Origin: DATKWD01 sp963704815
GTDB lineage: Bacteria; Actinomycetota; Acidimicrobiia; Acidimicrobiales; Salinilacustritrichaceae
DNA length: 64,000 bases
Direction of reading: 5' to 3'
NCBI GenBank assembly: GCA_963704815.1
Contig: CAVPHU010000001.1
Location: 1,550,001-1,614,000, forward strand
Shown: positions 25,695 through 34,388 of the stretch, piece after piece
Numbering within the stretch: position 1 is the stretch's first letter
How the letters are laid out: each line of letters begins with the position of its first letter
Program-made: the position numbers and the translations under genes
Notes under the pieces: model-generated
Databases searched by the model: none
Seen by the model: only the letters and a program-made list of their open reading frames with translations
Told to the model about the DNA's origin: nothing

Positions 25695-26696
25695 TCACTC
25701 GGTGTAGGACGGCTTCCCCGCCGCATCCCACTCACCGGCGAAGGCGAAGAACTTCTCGCCGAAGGGATCGTCGCCGACGAGCGGCAACGTGCCGCGGCGA
25801 ATCGTCCAGTCGTACGGAGCCAACTCGGCTGCCCGCTCGAAGTGGTGCTGGGCACCGTCGCCGTCGCCGACCCGGTGCAGGTGGGCGCCGAGGCGCCGAT
25901 GGGCGCGGGCTCGCGCCTGGTCGGTGGCCGCGGGTTGGGTCCACCGCGCCATCAAGTCGGTGTCGATCGTCCCGTCGGCGAGCCAGGCCCGGAGCTCGTC
26001 GTGGTGCACCTCGCTCTCGATGTCGGAGAAGTCCTTCCACATGTCCGACGCCGGCGCCATCGTCGGCGGACGCACCATGGTGCCCGTCTCGTCGAACCAG
26101 GCCGTGGTCGGCACGTTGACCAGACCGAAGGTCTCAGCGGCGTGCATGTTCGGGTCGATGACGGCGGGGAGCGTCAGATTCGCCTCGTCGACCCACTCGA
26201 GCGCGGCTTCGCGAGTGTCATCGAGGCTGACCGTGACGGCCTGGAGGCCGAGCGGTGCGAGTTCGGTCATCAGTTGCTCCCACACGGGGAGCTCGTAGCG
26301 ACACCCTCACCACGAAGCCCAGGCGATGAGCAGCGTCTTCTTCCCGACGAAGTCGGCCAGGTCGAGGTCGCCACCGCGGACGTCGGGCAAGGTCACGTCG
26401 GCGATCGACGCGCCGTGGCCACGACTCATCGGATCGCCGCCGATGGCGGCGATGCCTCGGTCGGCGTCGACGACCAACGCCAGGCCCAGGCGCTCGGCGA
26501 ACGCCGACACGTCGACCGAACCGTCGACCACGATGTCGGTGCCCGAGACCGGCACGCAGGCGGTGCCGCGACACAGTCCTTCGGGCTTGAGCTCCCAGCC
26601 GGTGGCGGCGGTGAACGCCGCGGCATCGACGCGGAGGGGGCCGTCGGCGCCGATGTGAGGCACTTCGGCGTCGTTTCGTTCGATCAGGATCGGCAT
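25695..26696 (-). CDS. Thioredoxin-like (ResA/TlpA-type) putative selenoprotein with in-frame TGA
   Basis: 333 residues if the TGA at 26309-26307 is read as selenocysteine (residue 130). The N-terminal 100 residues are a poorly conserved domain. The thioredoxin fold then starts LADFVGKKTLLIAWASW-[TGA]-GCRYELPVWEQ, so the stop sits at the first Cys of the redox site, with a Cys two codons later (U-G-C). After the TGA the frame continues with normal family features: VTVSLDDTREAALEWVDEA, NVPTTAWFDETGTMVRPP and a TPR-like C-terminus HFERAAELAPYDWTIRRGTL. Upstream and downstream parts share one frame, unlike the indel-broken genes here. Start chosen as ATG 26696. Alternatives are a sequencing substitution or a real nonsense codon. 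Confidence 0.7.
26276..26292 (-). promoter_or_regulatory. Candidate bacterial SECIS hairpin
   Basis: On the mRNA strand GCUCCC (26292-26287) pairs perfectly with GGGAGC (26281-26276) around a 5-nt loop CGUGU. The loop starts 20 nt after the UGA at 26309-26307. Bacterial SECIS elements are hairpins just downstream of UGA with a small apical loop bearing a G in its first two positions, which is satisfied here. The hairpin lies inside coding sequence, as expected for bacterial SelB-dependent decoding. Confidence 0.6.
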
Positions 26697-26749
26697 CGGA
26701 GGCACCGTATCGGCTCGGTCCGGCCATCGTCTCGGTACGGTTGCCGCTC

Positions 26750-27328
26750 GTGACCACGAGCCGCTGGAGCGACGACCCGACCGTCCAGCGGGGCGATGAC
26801 TACGACGCCCGCTGGCAGGCCATGGCCGAGGCCGGCGAAGCCATCCACGGCGAGGCCGATTTCGTGATGGCGTTCGAGCCCTCGACCGTGCTCGACGCAG
26901 GGTGCGGCACCGGCCGGGTGGCGATCGAGTTGGCCGGCCGAGGATGCCACGTGGTCGGTGTCGACCTCGACCCCTCGATGCTCGAGACGGCCCGGCGCAA
27001 CGGGCCCGACGTCAGCTGGATCCAGGCCGACCTGCACACCGTCGACCTCGGCCGCTCCTTCGACGCGGTGGTGATGGCCGGGAACGTGATGATCTTCGTC
27101 CACCCCGGCACCGAGCGATCGGTCGTCGCCACGCTCGCGTCGCACATCACCCCGGGCGGCGTCCTGATCGCCGGCTTCCAGCTCATCGACGGCGGCTACG
27201 ACCTGGCGCGCTACGACGCCGACTGCGAAGCCGCCGGCCTGCTGCTGGCCGAACGCCACGCCACGTGGGACCGCCAGCCCTTCACGGCCGGCGGCGACTA
27301 CGCCGTCTCGGTCCACCGCACCGCCTGA
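26750..27328 (+). CDS. Class I SAM-dependent methyltransferase
   Basis: 192 residues from the GTG at 26750 (VTTSRWSDDPTVQRGDDYDA). VLDAGCGTGRVAIELAGRGC is motif I, VVGVDLDPSMLETARRNGPD motif II, FDAVVMAGNVMIFVHPGTER the acidic loop and ITPGGVLIAGFQL the post-motif. The substrate is not identified. It diverges from the selenoprotein gene with only 53 bp between starts, and converges on glnD across a short palindrome that contains both stop codons. Confidence 0.8.
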   Translation: MTTSRWSDDPTVQRGDDYDARWQAMAEAGEAIHGEADFVMAFEPSTVLDAGCGTGRVAIELAGRGCHVVGVDLDPSMLETARRNGPDVSWIQADLHTVDLGRSFDAVVMAGNVMIFVHPGTERSVVATLASHITPGGVLIAGFQLIDGGYDLARYDADCEAAGLLLAERHATWDRQPFTAGGDYAVSVHRTA

Positions 27329-27341
27329 GCTCCGAGCTCAG
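27325..27341. terminator. Short bidirectional hairpin between convergent genes
   Basis: CTGAGCT (27325-27331) and AGCTCAG (27335-27341) form a 7-bp perfect stem with a 3-nt loop. It spans the stop of the methyltransferase on the plus strand and of glnD on the minus strand. No U-tract follows, so terminator function is only possible. Confidence 0.35.
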
Positions 27342-29632
27342 CCGAGGGCGTGGAGGAGGGCCCGTTCGAGTTCGGGCGCGTCAGCGGGGTCGAGCTTCTG
27401 GCCGTCGATGGTCTGGATGTAGAACGTGTCGACCACCTCGTGGGCGAGCGTCTGCACCTTGGCCTTCACGATCGTCAGGTCGAACTCGGTGAACGCGCTG
27501 GTGATCTTCGTCAGCACGCCGATGCCGTCGGCCGCCCGGACCTCGACCACCGTCGAGTCCTCGCTGTCGTCGTGGTGGAACGTCACCGATGGGTCGATGG
27601 GTTGCACCACGGGCACGCGGCGCGGATAGGCACGTTCCTTCTCCTCGAGCCGGGCCCAGATGGCGAGCCGGCCGGCGATGGCCGCTCGCAGGTCGCCTTC
27701 GATCCGCTCCCATGCGATCACCGGGCCGCCGCTGGCCTGCACCGTGTAGACCTCGATGGCTCGACCGTCGACGCTGGCCACCTGGGCGTCGAGCACGTCG
27801 ATGCCATTGAGCGCGAGCACACCGGTCACCCGGCGGAAGAGACCTGGCACGTCGTCGGTCGCCACCGTGAGCACGTTCTCTCGGCCCTCGATCACCGTGT
27901 CGGTTCGGGCCAGGAGCGGCGCGTGCTCGTCGGTCGGGAACTCCTCGGTCACCTCGGTCGCCGCGCCACCGCCGAGCACATGACCGACCCGATCGACGAG
28001 CGAGGCCACCAGATCGGCCTTCCAGGTCCCCCAGGCCGATGGACCGGTGGCCAGCGAGTCGGCCTCGGTCAGGGCGTGCAGGAGGCGGAGTGTCTCGATC
28101 GAGCCTGCGGACTCGGCCACCATCGAGATCGTCGCCGGATCGTCGAGATCTCGGCGCGTGGCGACGTCGGGCAGGAGCAGGTGGTGCTCGACGAGCGCGA
28201 CGAGCACCTCGACATCGGCCGGGGGAAACCCCATGCGAGCGCCGATGGTGGACAGCAGCTGCATCCCGACCTCGGTGTGGTCGCCGGGGAAGCCCTTCCC
28301 GAGATCATGCAGCCAGGTGCCGATGAGGAGCAGGTCCTGGCGATCCACCCGGTCCAGGTGGTGGGCGGCGTTCGCGGCCGCCTCGCACAGGTGGCGGTCG
28401 ACGGTGAAACGGTGGTAGGCGTTGCGCTGCGGCTTGCACTGCACCGACTCCCATTCGGGGAGGGCTCGGACCAGCAGGCCGAAGTGGTCGAGGGCTTCGA
28501 AGGCACTGATGGCCGGGCCTCCCGACGCGAGGAGCGCCACCAGGGCATCGACCGCCGACGGGGGCCATGGGTCGGGCATCGGCGGGGTGGAGACCGCGAG
28601 CACATCGAGGCTGTCGCGAGACACCAACGTGTCGGCGGCGACGGCGGCCGCGGCCGCACGGAGGGGCAGCGACGGGTCTTCGAGCCGGGCCTTCTCGGCC
28701 AGCGCGATCTCACCGTCGCGGAGGACGAAGTCGGCATCGACTTCGACCTCGACGTCGGCGCCGCGGCCGAACCGACGCCTCCTCCGCCGGTTGTCCGACG
28801 CGATCCGTCGCCAGGCCTCGTCGCTCGTCCAGGCGATGTGACGGGCCGCGGTCGAGACCCGCTGCATCAGCGCGTCGGCATCGGTGTCGCCGAGCGCCTC
28901 GGCGACACCGTCCTGCTCCTGGAGCCGCAGTACGTCGCCGGCGCGTCCGGTGCGACGGTGCAGTTCGACCCGCACGTCGAGCAGCACGTTGGCGGCTTCG
29001 CGGAGCGCGTCGGGATCGCCGACCCAACCCGCCAGGCCGGTGTCCTGCGCCCAGCTCAGGGCGTGGACGTCGCGCAGCCCGCCTCGACCCTCCTTGAGGT
29101 CGGGCTCGAGGAGAAACGCCACCTCGCCTGCGGTTGCATGCCGCTGCTCGACCCGGAGACCCAACTCCTCGAGCCACCGCTTCCCTCGGCGCTCCCACGC
29201 CATGCGGGCATCCTGGGCCACGGAGCGCGTGAGCTGACCGTCGCCGGCCAGATGCCGAGCCGGCAGCAGCGCAGTGGCCGAGTCGAGGTCGTCGGCGGCG
29301 AGCGCCATCGCCTCTTTCGGCGTGCGAACGGCATGGCCGAGCTTCACGCCCTCGTCCCAGACCGGATACCAGAGCCGTTCGGCGATCTCGCCGATGTCGG
29401 CCCGGCTGTCGTGCAGGAGCAGGACGTCGAGATCGGACTGCAGGCTCAGGTCGCCGCGGCCGTACCCACCGAGGGCCACGAGCGCCACGGCTCCCGCGGC
29501 CGGATCGGTGCCGTCGATGGCCGAGTGGAACAGCTGCTGCAACCAGGCGTCGGCCTGAGTGCAGAAGACCCAGGCCAGGTTGCGCCCGGTGATGCTCGCG
29601 TCGGCGACGAGCTCGTCGCGTCCGATGCTCAC
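27338..29632 (-). CDS. glnD: PII uridylyltransferase/adenylyltransferase and deuridylylase
   Basis: 764 residues. The nucleotidyltransferase site is GGYGRGDLSLQSDLDVLLLH near residues 54-73. A helical GlnE-like region follows, then an HD phosphohydrolase domain (LIGTWLHDLGKGFPGDHTEV, about 430-450) and two C-terminal ACT domains beginning LTVATDDVPGLFRRVTGVLA and VEVRAADGIGVLTKITSAFT. It modifies Tyr51 of PII according to glutamine level. GTG at 29632 overlaps the glnB stop (GTGA), giving a coupled glnB-glnD pair downstream of amt, the usual actinobacterial nitrogen operon. Confidence 0.95.
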   Translation of the reverse strand: MSIGRDELVADASITGRNLAWVFCTQADAWLQQLFHSAIDGTDPAAGAVALVALGGYGRGDLSLQSDLDVLLLHDSRADIGEIAERLWYPVWDEGVKLGHAVRTPKEAMALAADDLDSATALLPARHLAGDGQLTRSVAQDARMAWERRGKRWLEELGLRVEQRHATAGEVAFLLEPDLKEGRGGLRDVHALSWAQDTGLAGWVGDPDALREAANVLLDVRVELHRRTGRAGDVLRLQEQDGVAEALGDTDADALMQRVSTAARHIAWTSDEAWRRIASDNRRRRRRFGRGADVEVEVDADFVLRDGEIALAEKARLEDPSLPLRAAAAAVAADTLVSRDSLDVLAVSTPPMPDPWPPSAVDALVALLASGGPAISAFEALDHFGLLVRALPEWESVQCKPQRNAYHRFTVDRHLCEAAANAAHHLDRVDRQDLLLIGTWLHDLGKGFPGDHTEVGMQLLSTIGARMGFPPADVEVLVALVEHHLLLPDVATRRDLDDPATISMVAESAGSIETLRLLHALTEADSLATGPSAWGTWKADLVASLVDRVGHVLGGGAATEVTEEFPTDEHAPLLARTDTVIEGRENVLTVATDDVPGLFRRVTGVLALNGIDVLDAQVASVDGRAIEVYTVQASGGPVIAWERIEGDLRAAIAGRLAIWARLEEKERAYPRRVPVVQPIDPSVTFHHDDSEDSTVVEVRAADGIGVLTKITSAFTEFDLTIVKAKVQTLAHEVVDTFYIQTIDGQKLDPADAPELERALLHALG

Positions 29633-29968
29633 ACTGCGTCGGCGCCTCGCTCGCCGGTGCGAATGCGCACCACGGCGTCGACGTCGGTGACCCAGATCTT
29701 GCCGTCACCGATCTTGTCGGTGCGCGCCGCCTCCACGATGGCCTCGACGACGCCGGCCTCGGCCTCGTCACCGACGAGGAGCTCGAGCTTGACCTTCGGC
29801 ACGAAGTCGACCTGGTACTCGGCGCCTCGATACACCTCGGTGTGCCCGGCCTGCCGGCCGAAGCCCTGGACCTCACTGACGGTCATCCCCTGGATCGCCG
29901 AGCTCCTTGAGCGCTTCCTTCACGTCGTCGAGCTTGAACGGCTTGACGATGGCGGTGATCAGTTTCAT
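29629..29968 (-). CDS. glnB: Nitrogen regulatory protein PII (one frameshift)
   Basis: 112 residues after correction. MKLITAIVKPFKLDDVKEAL begins at ATG 29968. The reading then shifts: the sequence has GGCGATCCAGGGG where the family needs GGC ATC CAG GGG (G-I-Q-G), so one extra base sits near 29899. The rest, MTVSEVQGFGRQAGHTEVYR and GAEYQVDFVPKVKLELLV, includes the T-loop Tyr (in AEYQVD) that GlnD modifies, and the C-terminal RTDKIGDGKIWVTDVD signature. It senses ATP/ADP and 2-oxoglutarate and docks on AmtB. The frameshift in such a conserved gene is probably a sequence error. Confidence 0.92.
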
Positions 29969-29979
29969 GTCGGTTCTCC

Positions 29980-31233
29980 TCAGCCCCGGCCCATCGAGCC
30001 GAGATCAGCAAGGTTGTAGCCGGTTTCGGCGTGTTCGGTCCCGTCGAGTCCGGACTGCTCGTCGTTCTCGTCGACCCGGAGGCCGATCGTCAGGTCGAGG
30101 GCCTTGGCGATCAGGCCGGTCACGACGAAGCTGAACGCGAGCACGACGACGATCGAGATCAGTTGCTCGACGAGCAGCGACGTGCCACCTCCGAAGAAGA
30201 GGCCCGAGTCGAACGCCTCGGGATCGCCCTGGCCGAGGATCGCCGTGTCTGCGAAGAAGCCGATGAGCACCCCGCCGATGATGCCGCCGACCATGTGGAC
30301 ACCCACGACGTCGAGGCTGTCGTCGTAGCCGAAGCGGTACTTCTGCTGGATGGCCAGATAGCACACGATGCCGGCCACCGCGCCGAACGCGATTCCGGCG
30401 AGACCGCCGACGAAGGCGGCAGCCGGGGTGATGGCGACCAGACCGGCCACCACGCCCGAGCAGGCGCCGAGAAGGGTGAAGTGGCCGTCGCGGAGCCGCT
30501 CGATGATCAGCCAGGCGATCATGCCCGCCGACGCGGCGAGGAACGTGTTCATCAGCGCCGTCGCGGTGAGTGCGGTGTTGCCCGCGGCTCCGCCGCTGTT
30601 GAACCCGAACCAGCCGAACCACAGGATGCCCGTGCCGAGCAGGACCAGCGGGAGGTTGTGCGGCGGCATGGCCTCACGAGGCCACCCTCGGCGCTTGCCG
30701 AGGACGAGCACCATGGCGAGCGCGGCGACCCCGGCGTTGATGTGGATGGCCGTTCCTCCGGCGAAGTCGAGCGACCCCCGAGCGCCGAGCCAGCCGACGA
30801 GCTCGCCCTCGTCGTTGTCGACGCCGTAGATCCAGAAGACGACGGGCGTGTAGACCAGCAGGCTCCAGACGGGCACGAAGATGGCCCAGGCCGAGAACTT
30901 CATCCGGTCGGCCACGGCGCCGGAGATGAGCGCCGGCGTGATGACGGCGAAGGTCATCAGGAACGCGGTCAGCAGCAGGCCGCTGCCGTCGAGGCCCTTG
31001 AGGCCGGCGGCGTCGAAGTTGCCGATGATGCTGCTGCCGCTGCTGCCGGCCGAGAGGGAAGACCCCACGGTCACCCACAGCAGAGGGATGATGCCGGCGC
31101 AATAGAGGTTCATCAGCAACATGTTGAGCACGTTCTTCGAACGCACCATGCCGCCGTAGAACAGCGCCAGCCCTGGTGTCATGAACAGCACCAGGACCGT
31201 CGACGTCAACAGCCAGGCATCGCCACCCTCCAC
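29980..31233 (-). CDS. amt: Ammonium transporter
   Basis: 417 residues with about 11 membrane helices. Family motifs are FMTPGLALFYGGMVRSKNVL at the first helices, DFAGGTAIHINAGVAALAM with one pore histidine, LGTGILWFGWFGFNSG and VGVHMVGGIIGGVLIGFF with the other. The C-terminal cytoplasmic tail (GLRVDENDEQSGLDGTEHAE) has the conserved E-x-G-L-D that transmits PII control. GTG start at 31233. It is the first gene of amt-glnB-glnD, so PII and its modifying enzyme are made together with the transporter. Confidence 0.95.
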   Translation of the reverse strand: MEGGDAWLLTSTVLVLFMTPGLALFYGGMVRSKNVLNMLLMNLYCAGIIPLLWVTVGSSLSAGSSGSSIIGNFDAAGLKGLDGSGLLLTAFLMTFAVITPALISGAVADRMKFSAWAIFVPVWSLLVYTPVVFWIYGVDNDEGELVGWLGARGSLDFAGGTAIHINAGVAALAMVLVLGKRRGWPREAMPPHNLPLVLLGTGILWFGWFGFNSGGAAGNTALTATALMNTFLAASAGMIAWLIIERLRDGHFTLLGACSGVVAGLVAITPAAAFVGGLAGIAFGAVAGIVCYLAIQQKYRFGYDDSLDVVGVHMVGGIIGGVLIGFFADTAILGQGDPEAFDSGLFFGGGTSLLVEQLISIVVVLAFSFVVTGLIAKALDLTIGLRVDENDEQSGLDGTEHAETGYNLADLGSMGRG

Positions 31234-31331
31234 GGTGGACCCCCTTCACTCAGTCGGCACGTGCCCATCACGCCCGGACCAGACCGTAGGCGGTTCCGGC
31301 GGCGGAGGCGACTCTCGGTTGGACGAACCGA

Positions 31332-32252
31332 TCAGCCGACGGCGGCGGGCTCGCGCTCCTCTTGGCGGGCGCGGCGGGCGCTCATGCGCTCGCCCGCCTT
31401 CTCCACCCGGCCGATGTACTTGATCGTGCGTTCCCGAGCCTGGTCGGCCTCGGCCGAGAGGCCCTCGAGGCCCGGCAGGTTCCAGTGCTCGAGCACGATG
31501 GGCTCGAGGATCTGGTCGTGGTGGATCGTGAAGTCGTAGATGCCGGCGTGGGCGATCGCCTTGGAGTGCTTGGCGAACTCCGGAATCCCGGTGCCCGGCA
31601 TCGCGAAGCCGCAGATCTGGCGTTCCATGGCGAGCACGGCCTCGGAAGGATCGAGCTCGATCGCCGCGCTCGCTGCGTCGCGATAGAAGACGTGGTGCAG
31701 GTTCTCGTCGCCGGCGACGCGCGCCATGATCTCGTAGCCCGTGCGGTCGTCGAGCAGCCGGCCCGTGTTGCGGTGAGAGATACGGGTGGCGAGCTCCTGC
31801 AGCGTCACGTACACGAGCCCGTCCATGGGGCTACCCGGCTGCGGGACCTCGCCGAGACTCACCTGGCTCATACGACCCCGCTCGAGGTCGATCGGGTCGA
31901 CGGCGCGAGTGACACTGAGGTAGTCGCGGATCACGATCGAGTGCCGGCCCTCCTCGGCGGTCCACCGCCGAGCCCACTCGCCCCACGCGCCGTCCCTGCT
32001 GAACATGTGGAGGATCGTCTCGAAGTAGTAGGGCAGGTTGTCCTCGGTGAGCAGGTCGACCACCAGAGCGCTCCGCACCGCATCGGACATCGGGACCTCG
32101 TCGGGGTCCCACTGCTCGTCCGCTGCGAAGTCGCGGCCGCGACTCCACGGAACCAACTCGTGCGGAAACCATTCCTTGGCGTTGGAGAGGTGACGGGCGA
32201 GAAGCTGCTCGACCGTGGGTTCGAGCTCAGCGAGGAGGGTGGCGTCGTCCAT
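31332..32252 (-). CDS. Diiron acyl-ACP desaturase family protein (DesA-like)
   Basis: 306 residues, soluble fatty-acid desaturase type 2. The two iron-binding motifs are E-E-x-x-H in RWTAEEGRHSIVIRDYL (about residue 108) and the second D-E-N-x-H-H in VAGDENLHHVFYRDAAS (about residue 190). Members introduce a double bond into acyl-ACP, as with mycobacterial DesA enzymes. The N-terminus (DDATLLAELEPTVEQLLARH) matches the family. It stands alone, upstream of the amt operon on the same strand but with a 98 bp gap. Confidence 0.88.
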   Translation of the reverse strand: MDDATLLAELEPTVEQLLARHLSNAKEWFPHELVPWSRGRDFAADEQWDPDEVPMSDAVRSALVVDLLTEDNLPYYFETILHMFSRDGAWGEWARRWTAEEGRHSIVIRDYLSVTRAVDPIDLERGRMSQVSLGEVPQPGSPMDGLVYVTLQELATRISHRNTGRLLDDRTGYEIMARVAGDENLHHVFYRDAASAAIELDPSEAVLAMERQICGFAMPGTGIPEFAKHSKAIAHAGIYDFTIHHDQILEPIVLEHWNLPGLEGLSAEADQARERTIKYIGRVEKAGERMSARRARQEEREPAAVG

Positions 32253-32300
32253 GGGGACGCAGCCTACCGACCGGTAGGTAGACGCGTCGAATATCTCGTC

Positions 32301-33638
32301 TCACACGTTGCGCACGAGGCGTCGGGCCACCATCTGGACCGGGTCCCACACGCCTGAGAAGGGCGGCGCGTAGGACAGGTCGAGGTCGATCATCTGCTGG
32401 ACGTCCATGCCGGCGTGCAGGGCCGTTGCGACCGCGTCGATCCGCTTGCCGGCGCCGCGCCCGCCGACGATCTGGGCGCCGAGGACACGCCCGCTGCCCT
32501 GCTCGGCGAGCATCTTGACCGTCATGTCCTCGGCTCCCGGCATGTAGTGGGCGATGGTCTTGGTGTCGACCGTCGCCGTCTCGAACTCGAACCCGGCTGC
32601 GGCCGCCTCGTGCTCGCTCAGACCGGTTCGGCTGATCTCGAGCGCACAGATCTTGGTGATGGCCGTGCCGACGACTCCGGGGAAGGTCGCGTAGCCGCCG
32701 CCGATGTTGACCCCGGCCACGCGGCCCTGCTTGTTCGCCACCGTGCCGAGGGCGATGTGGACCGGCTCGCCGGTGATGAGATGGAACGAACTGGCGCAGT
32801 CGCCGGCCGCCCACACCCCGTCGGCCGAGGTCCGCTGACGGCGGTCGACGGCGATCGAGCCACGCGGCCCGAGGTCCAGGCCGGCAGCAGAGGCCAGATC
32901 GGCGTTGGGGACGACGCCCATGCCCAGCACGACGAGATCGGCGTGGTGCTCCCCCTCGGAGGTGTGCACGAGCCCTTCCTCGAACCCGGTCACCGGCAGA
33001 TCGGTGCGGACATCGACGCCGAAGCCGCGAATGGCCGTGGTGACCTTGGCCGCGATGTCCGGGTCGAGGGTGCGCATCACCTGCGAGGTCGCTTCGACGA
33101 GCGTGACCTCTGCACCCCAGCGGACGAAGGCTTCGGCCATCTCGAGCCCGATGTACCCGCCGCCCACGACGGTCACGTGTCTGCAATCGGTCAGCTCGGC
33201 CCGCGACAGGATCGCCTGTGCATCGTCGAGCGTCTGGACCCCCATCACCCGCGGGAGGTCGATACCGGGAATGTCGGGGCGCAGCGGCCGCGCTCCGGTG
33301 GCGATGTGCAGTTGGTCGAACCCGAGGTTGATCGTTCGGTCGCGGCTGTGGTCGTGCACCTCGACGTTGCGCTCGTCGAGGTCGATGGCCATCACCTCGT
33401 GCTGCATCCGGACGTCGATGCGCTGCTTCTCGCGGAACTCCTGGGGCGAACGAGCCACGAGGTCGTCCAGGTCATCGACGTCGCCACCGACGTAGTACGG
33501 AATGCCGCACGCCGCGTAGCTCGTCCAGTTGCCCTTCTCGAGCGCCACGATCTCGAGGTACGGCAGTCGCCTCCGAGCTTGAGAGGCGGCAGCCATCCCG
33601 CCTGCATCGCCACCGATCACGACCAGTCGTTCAGCCAT
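32301..33638 (-). CDS. CoA-disulfide reductase / NADH oxidase-like flavoprotein
   Basis: 445 residues. LVVIGGDAGGMAAASQARRR is the FAD-binding motif, SYAACGIPYYVGGDVDDL carries the single active-site Cys characteristic of CoA-disulfide reductase and related enzymes, VTVVGGGYIGLEMAEAFVRW binds NAD(P)H, and WAAGDCASSFHLITGEPVHI is the second FAD site. The C-terminal dimerisation domain includes YAPPFSGVWDPVQMVARRL, with the usual Y-x-P-P. It reduces disulfides or oxygen using NAD(P)H; the exact partner is open. ATG 33638 gives the best N-terminus. Confidence 0.88.
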   Translation of the reverse strand: MAERLVVIGGDAGGMAAASQARRRLPYLEIVALEKGNWTSYAACGIPYYVGGDVDDLDDLVARSPQEFREKQRIDVRMQHEVMAIDLDERNVEVHDHSRDRTINLGFDQLHIATGARPLRPDIPGIDLPRVMGVQTLDDAQAILSRAELTDCRHVTVVGGGYIGLEMAEAFVRWGAEVTLVEATSQVMRTLDPDIAAKVTTAIRGFGVDVRTDLPVTGFEEGLVHTSEGEHHADLVVLGMGVVPNADLASAAGLDLGPRGSIAVDRRQRTSADGVWAAGDCASSFHLITGEPVHIALGTVANKQGRVAGVNIGGGYATFPGVVGTAITKICALEISRTGLSEHEAAAAGFEFETATVDTKTIAHYMPGAEDMTVKMLAEQGSGRVLGAQIVGGRGAGKRIDAVATALHAGMDVQQMIDLDLSYAPPFSGVWDPVQMVARRLVRNV

Positions 33639-33696
33639 GGTGGCGGACTGTAGGTGATGACCCGCTCGGCATGATCCGCCGTGCCAGAATCCGGGC

Positions 33697-33876
33697 ATGG
33701 GTGTGCGCCAGGACTGCCGGCACTACTCGACGCGCACGACGCCGGGAGGTGTCGTGCAGCGCTGTCGGGTCGATGCCAACGAGGACATGCCCTTCGCCTG
33801 TCCCGAGGACTGCCTGTTCTTCGAGGACCGCCCCATCACCGGCCAGGGCTGGCAGCGCTTCGATCGCGACGAGTAG
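33697..33876 (+). CDS. Small four-cysteine protein
   Basis: 59 residues, ATG at 33697. Reads MGVRQDCRHYSTRTTPGGVV, then QRCRVDANEDMPFACPEDCL and FFEDRP. Cysteines at 7, 23, 35 and 39 are spaced like a small zinc ribbon or metal-binding knuckle. Codon use agrees with the neighbours. Similar short proteins with D-C-R-H and P-F-A-C-P-x-x-C appear to occur in actinobacteria, but I know no function. It diverges 58 bp from the flavoprotein gene. Confidence 0.6.
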   Translation: MGVRQDCRHYSTRTTPGGVVQRCRVDANEDMPFACPEDCLFFEDRPITGQGWQRFDRDE

Positions 33877-33887
33877 CGCTCGCGTCG

Positions 33888-34370
33888 TCAGCGCTTGTGG
33901 CGGCGCAAGTGGATGTGCGCCTTGGCCGCGCCCCAGACGATGCCCGGCTCGTGGAGGTCGGGGTGCACATCGGCGAACGCCGCCGGGGTGAGTCCGTGGG
34001 TGTCGCCGGGAAAGGCCTCGCGGTCGAACTCCGGTCGCGGCGGTGCGGCGACACCGAGCCGATCGAGGGCACGGTTGGGGTGGACCACGAGCGAGCGGAG
34101 CACGGCGAGCGGGGTCGAGTTCTGGTCGTCGATGTCGCGACCGAGCAGGTCCCGGAGACGCGGCTCGCCGTCGGCGAGGGCGGCTTCCGCCGCCGACGAG
34201 GCTTCTCGGCGGGCCACCTCGGCGTCGATTCCGGCCTCCGCGGCCACGTCGAGCACCTGTCGCTCGACCCATCCCGGAATCGCACCCACCAGTGCGTCCG
34301 CCAGCACCGCGGCATGATGGGCCATGGCCTCGGCGTCGGATGGGTCGTCGAGGTTGGAAGGACCGGACAT
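33888..34370 (-). CDS. Hypothetical protein
   Basis: 160 residues from ATG 34370 (MSGPSNLDDPSDAEAMAHHA). The first two thirds are helical and Ala/Asp-rich (ALVGAIPGWVERQVLDVAAE); the last part is LRSLVVHPNRALDRLGVAA and WGAAKAHIHLRRHKR. The arrangement is conserved-looking and G/C third-position bias is strong, so it is a real gene, but I do not recognise a family. It starts 18 bp from the divergent DUF427 gene and may share a regulatory region with it. Confidence 0.65.
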   Translation of the reverse strand: MSGPSNLDDPSDAEAMAHHAAVLADALVGAIPGWVERQVLDVAAEAGIDAEVARREASSAAEAALADGEPRLRDLLGRDIDDQNSTPLAVLRSLVVHPNRALDRLGVAAPPRPEFDREAFPGDTHGLTPAAFADVHPDLHEPGIVWGAAKAHIHLRRHKR

Positions 34371-34388
34371 CGGCTCCAAGCTTGGGGG

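Noticed and set aside
26307..26309. The in-frame TGA as another indel-type error
   Set aside because: Both flanking segments share the same frame, so an indel cannot explain it. Only a base substitution could, and the adjacent hairpin and Cys-position logic favour selenocysteine. Read-level checking is still needed.
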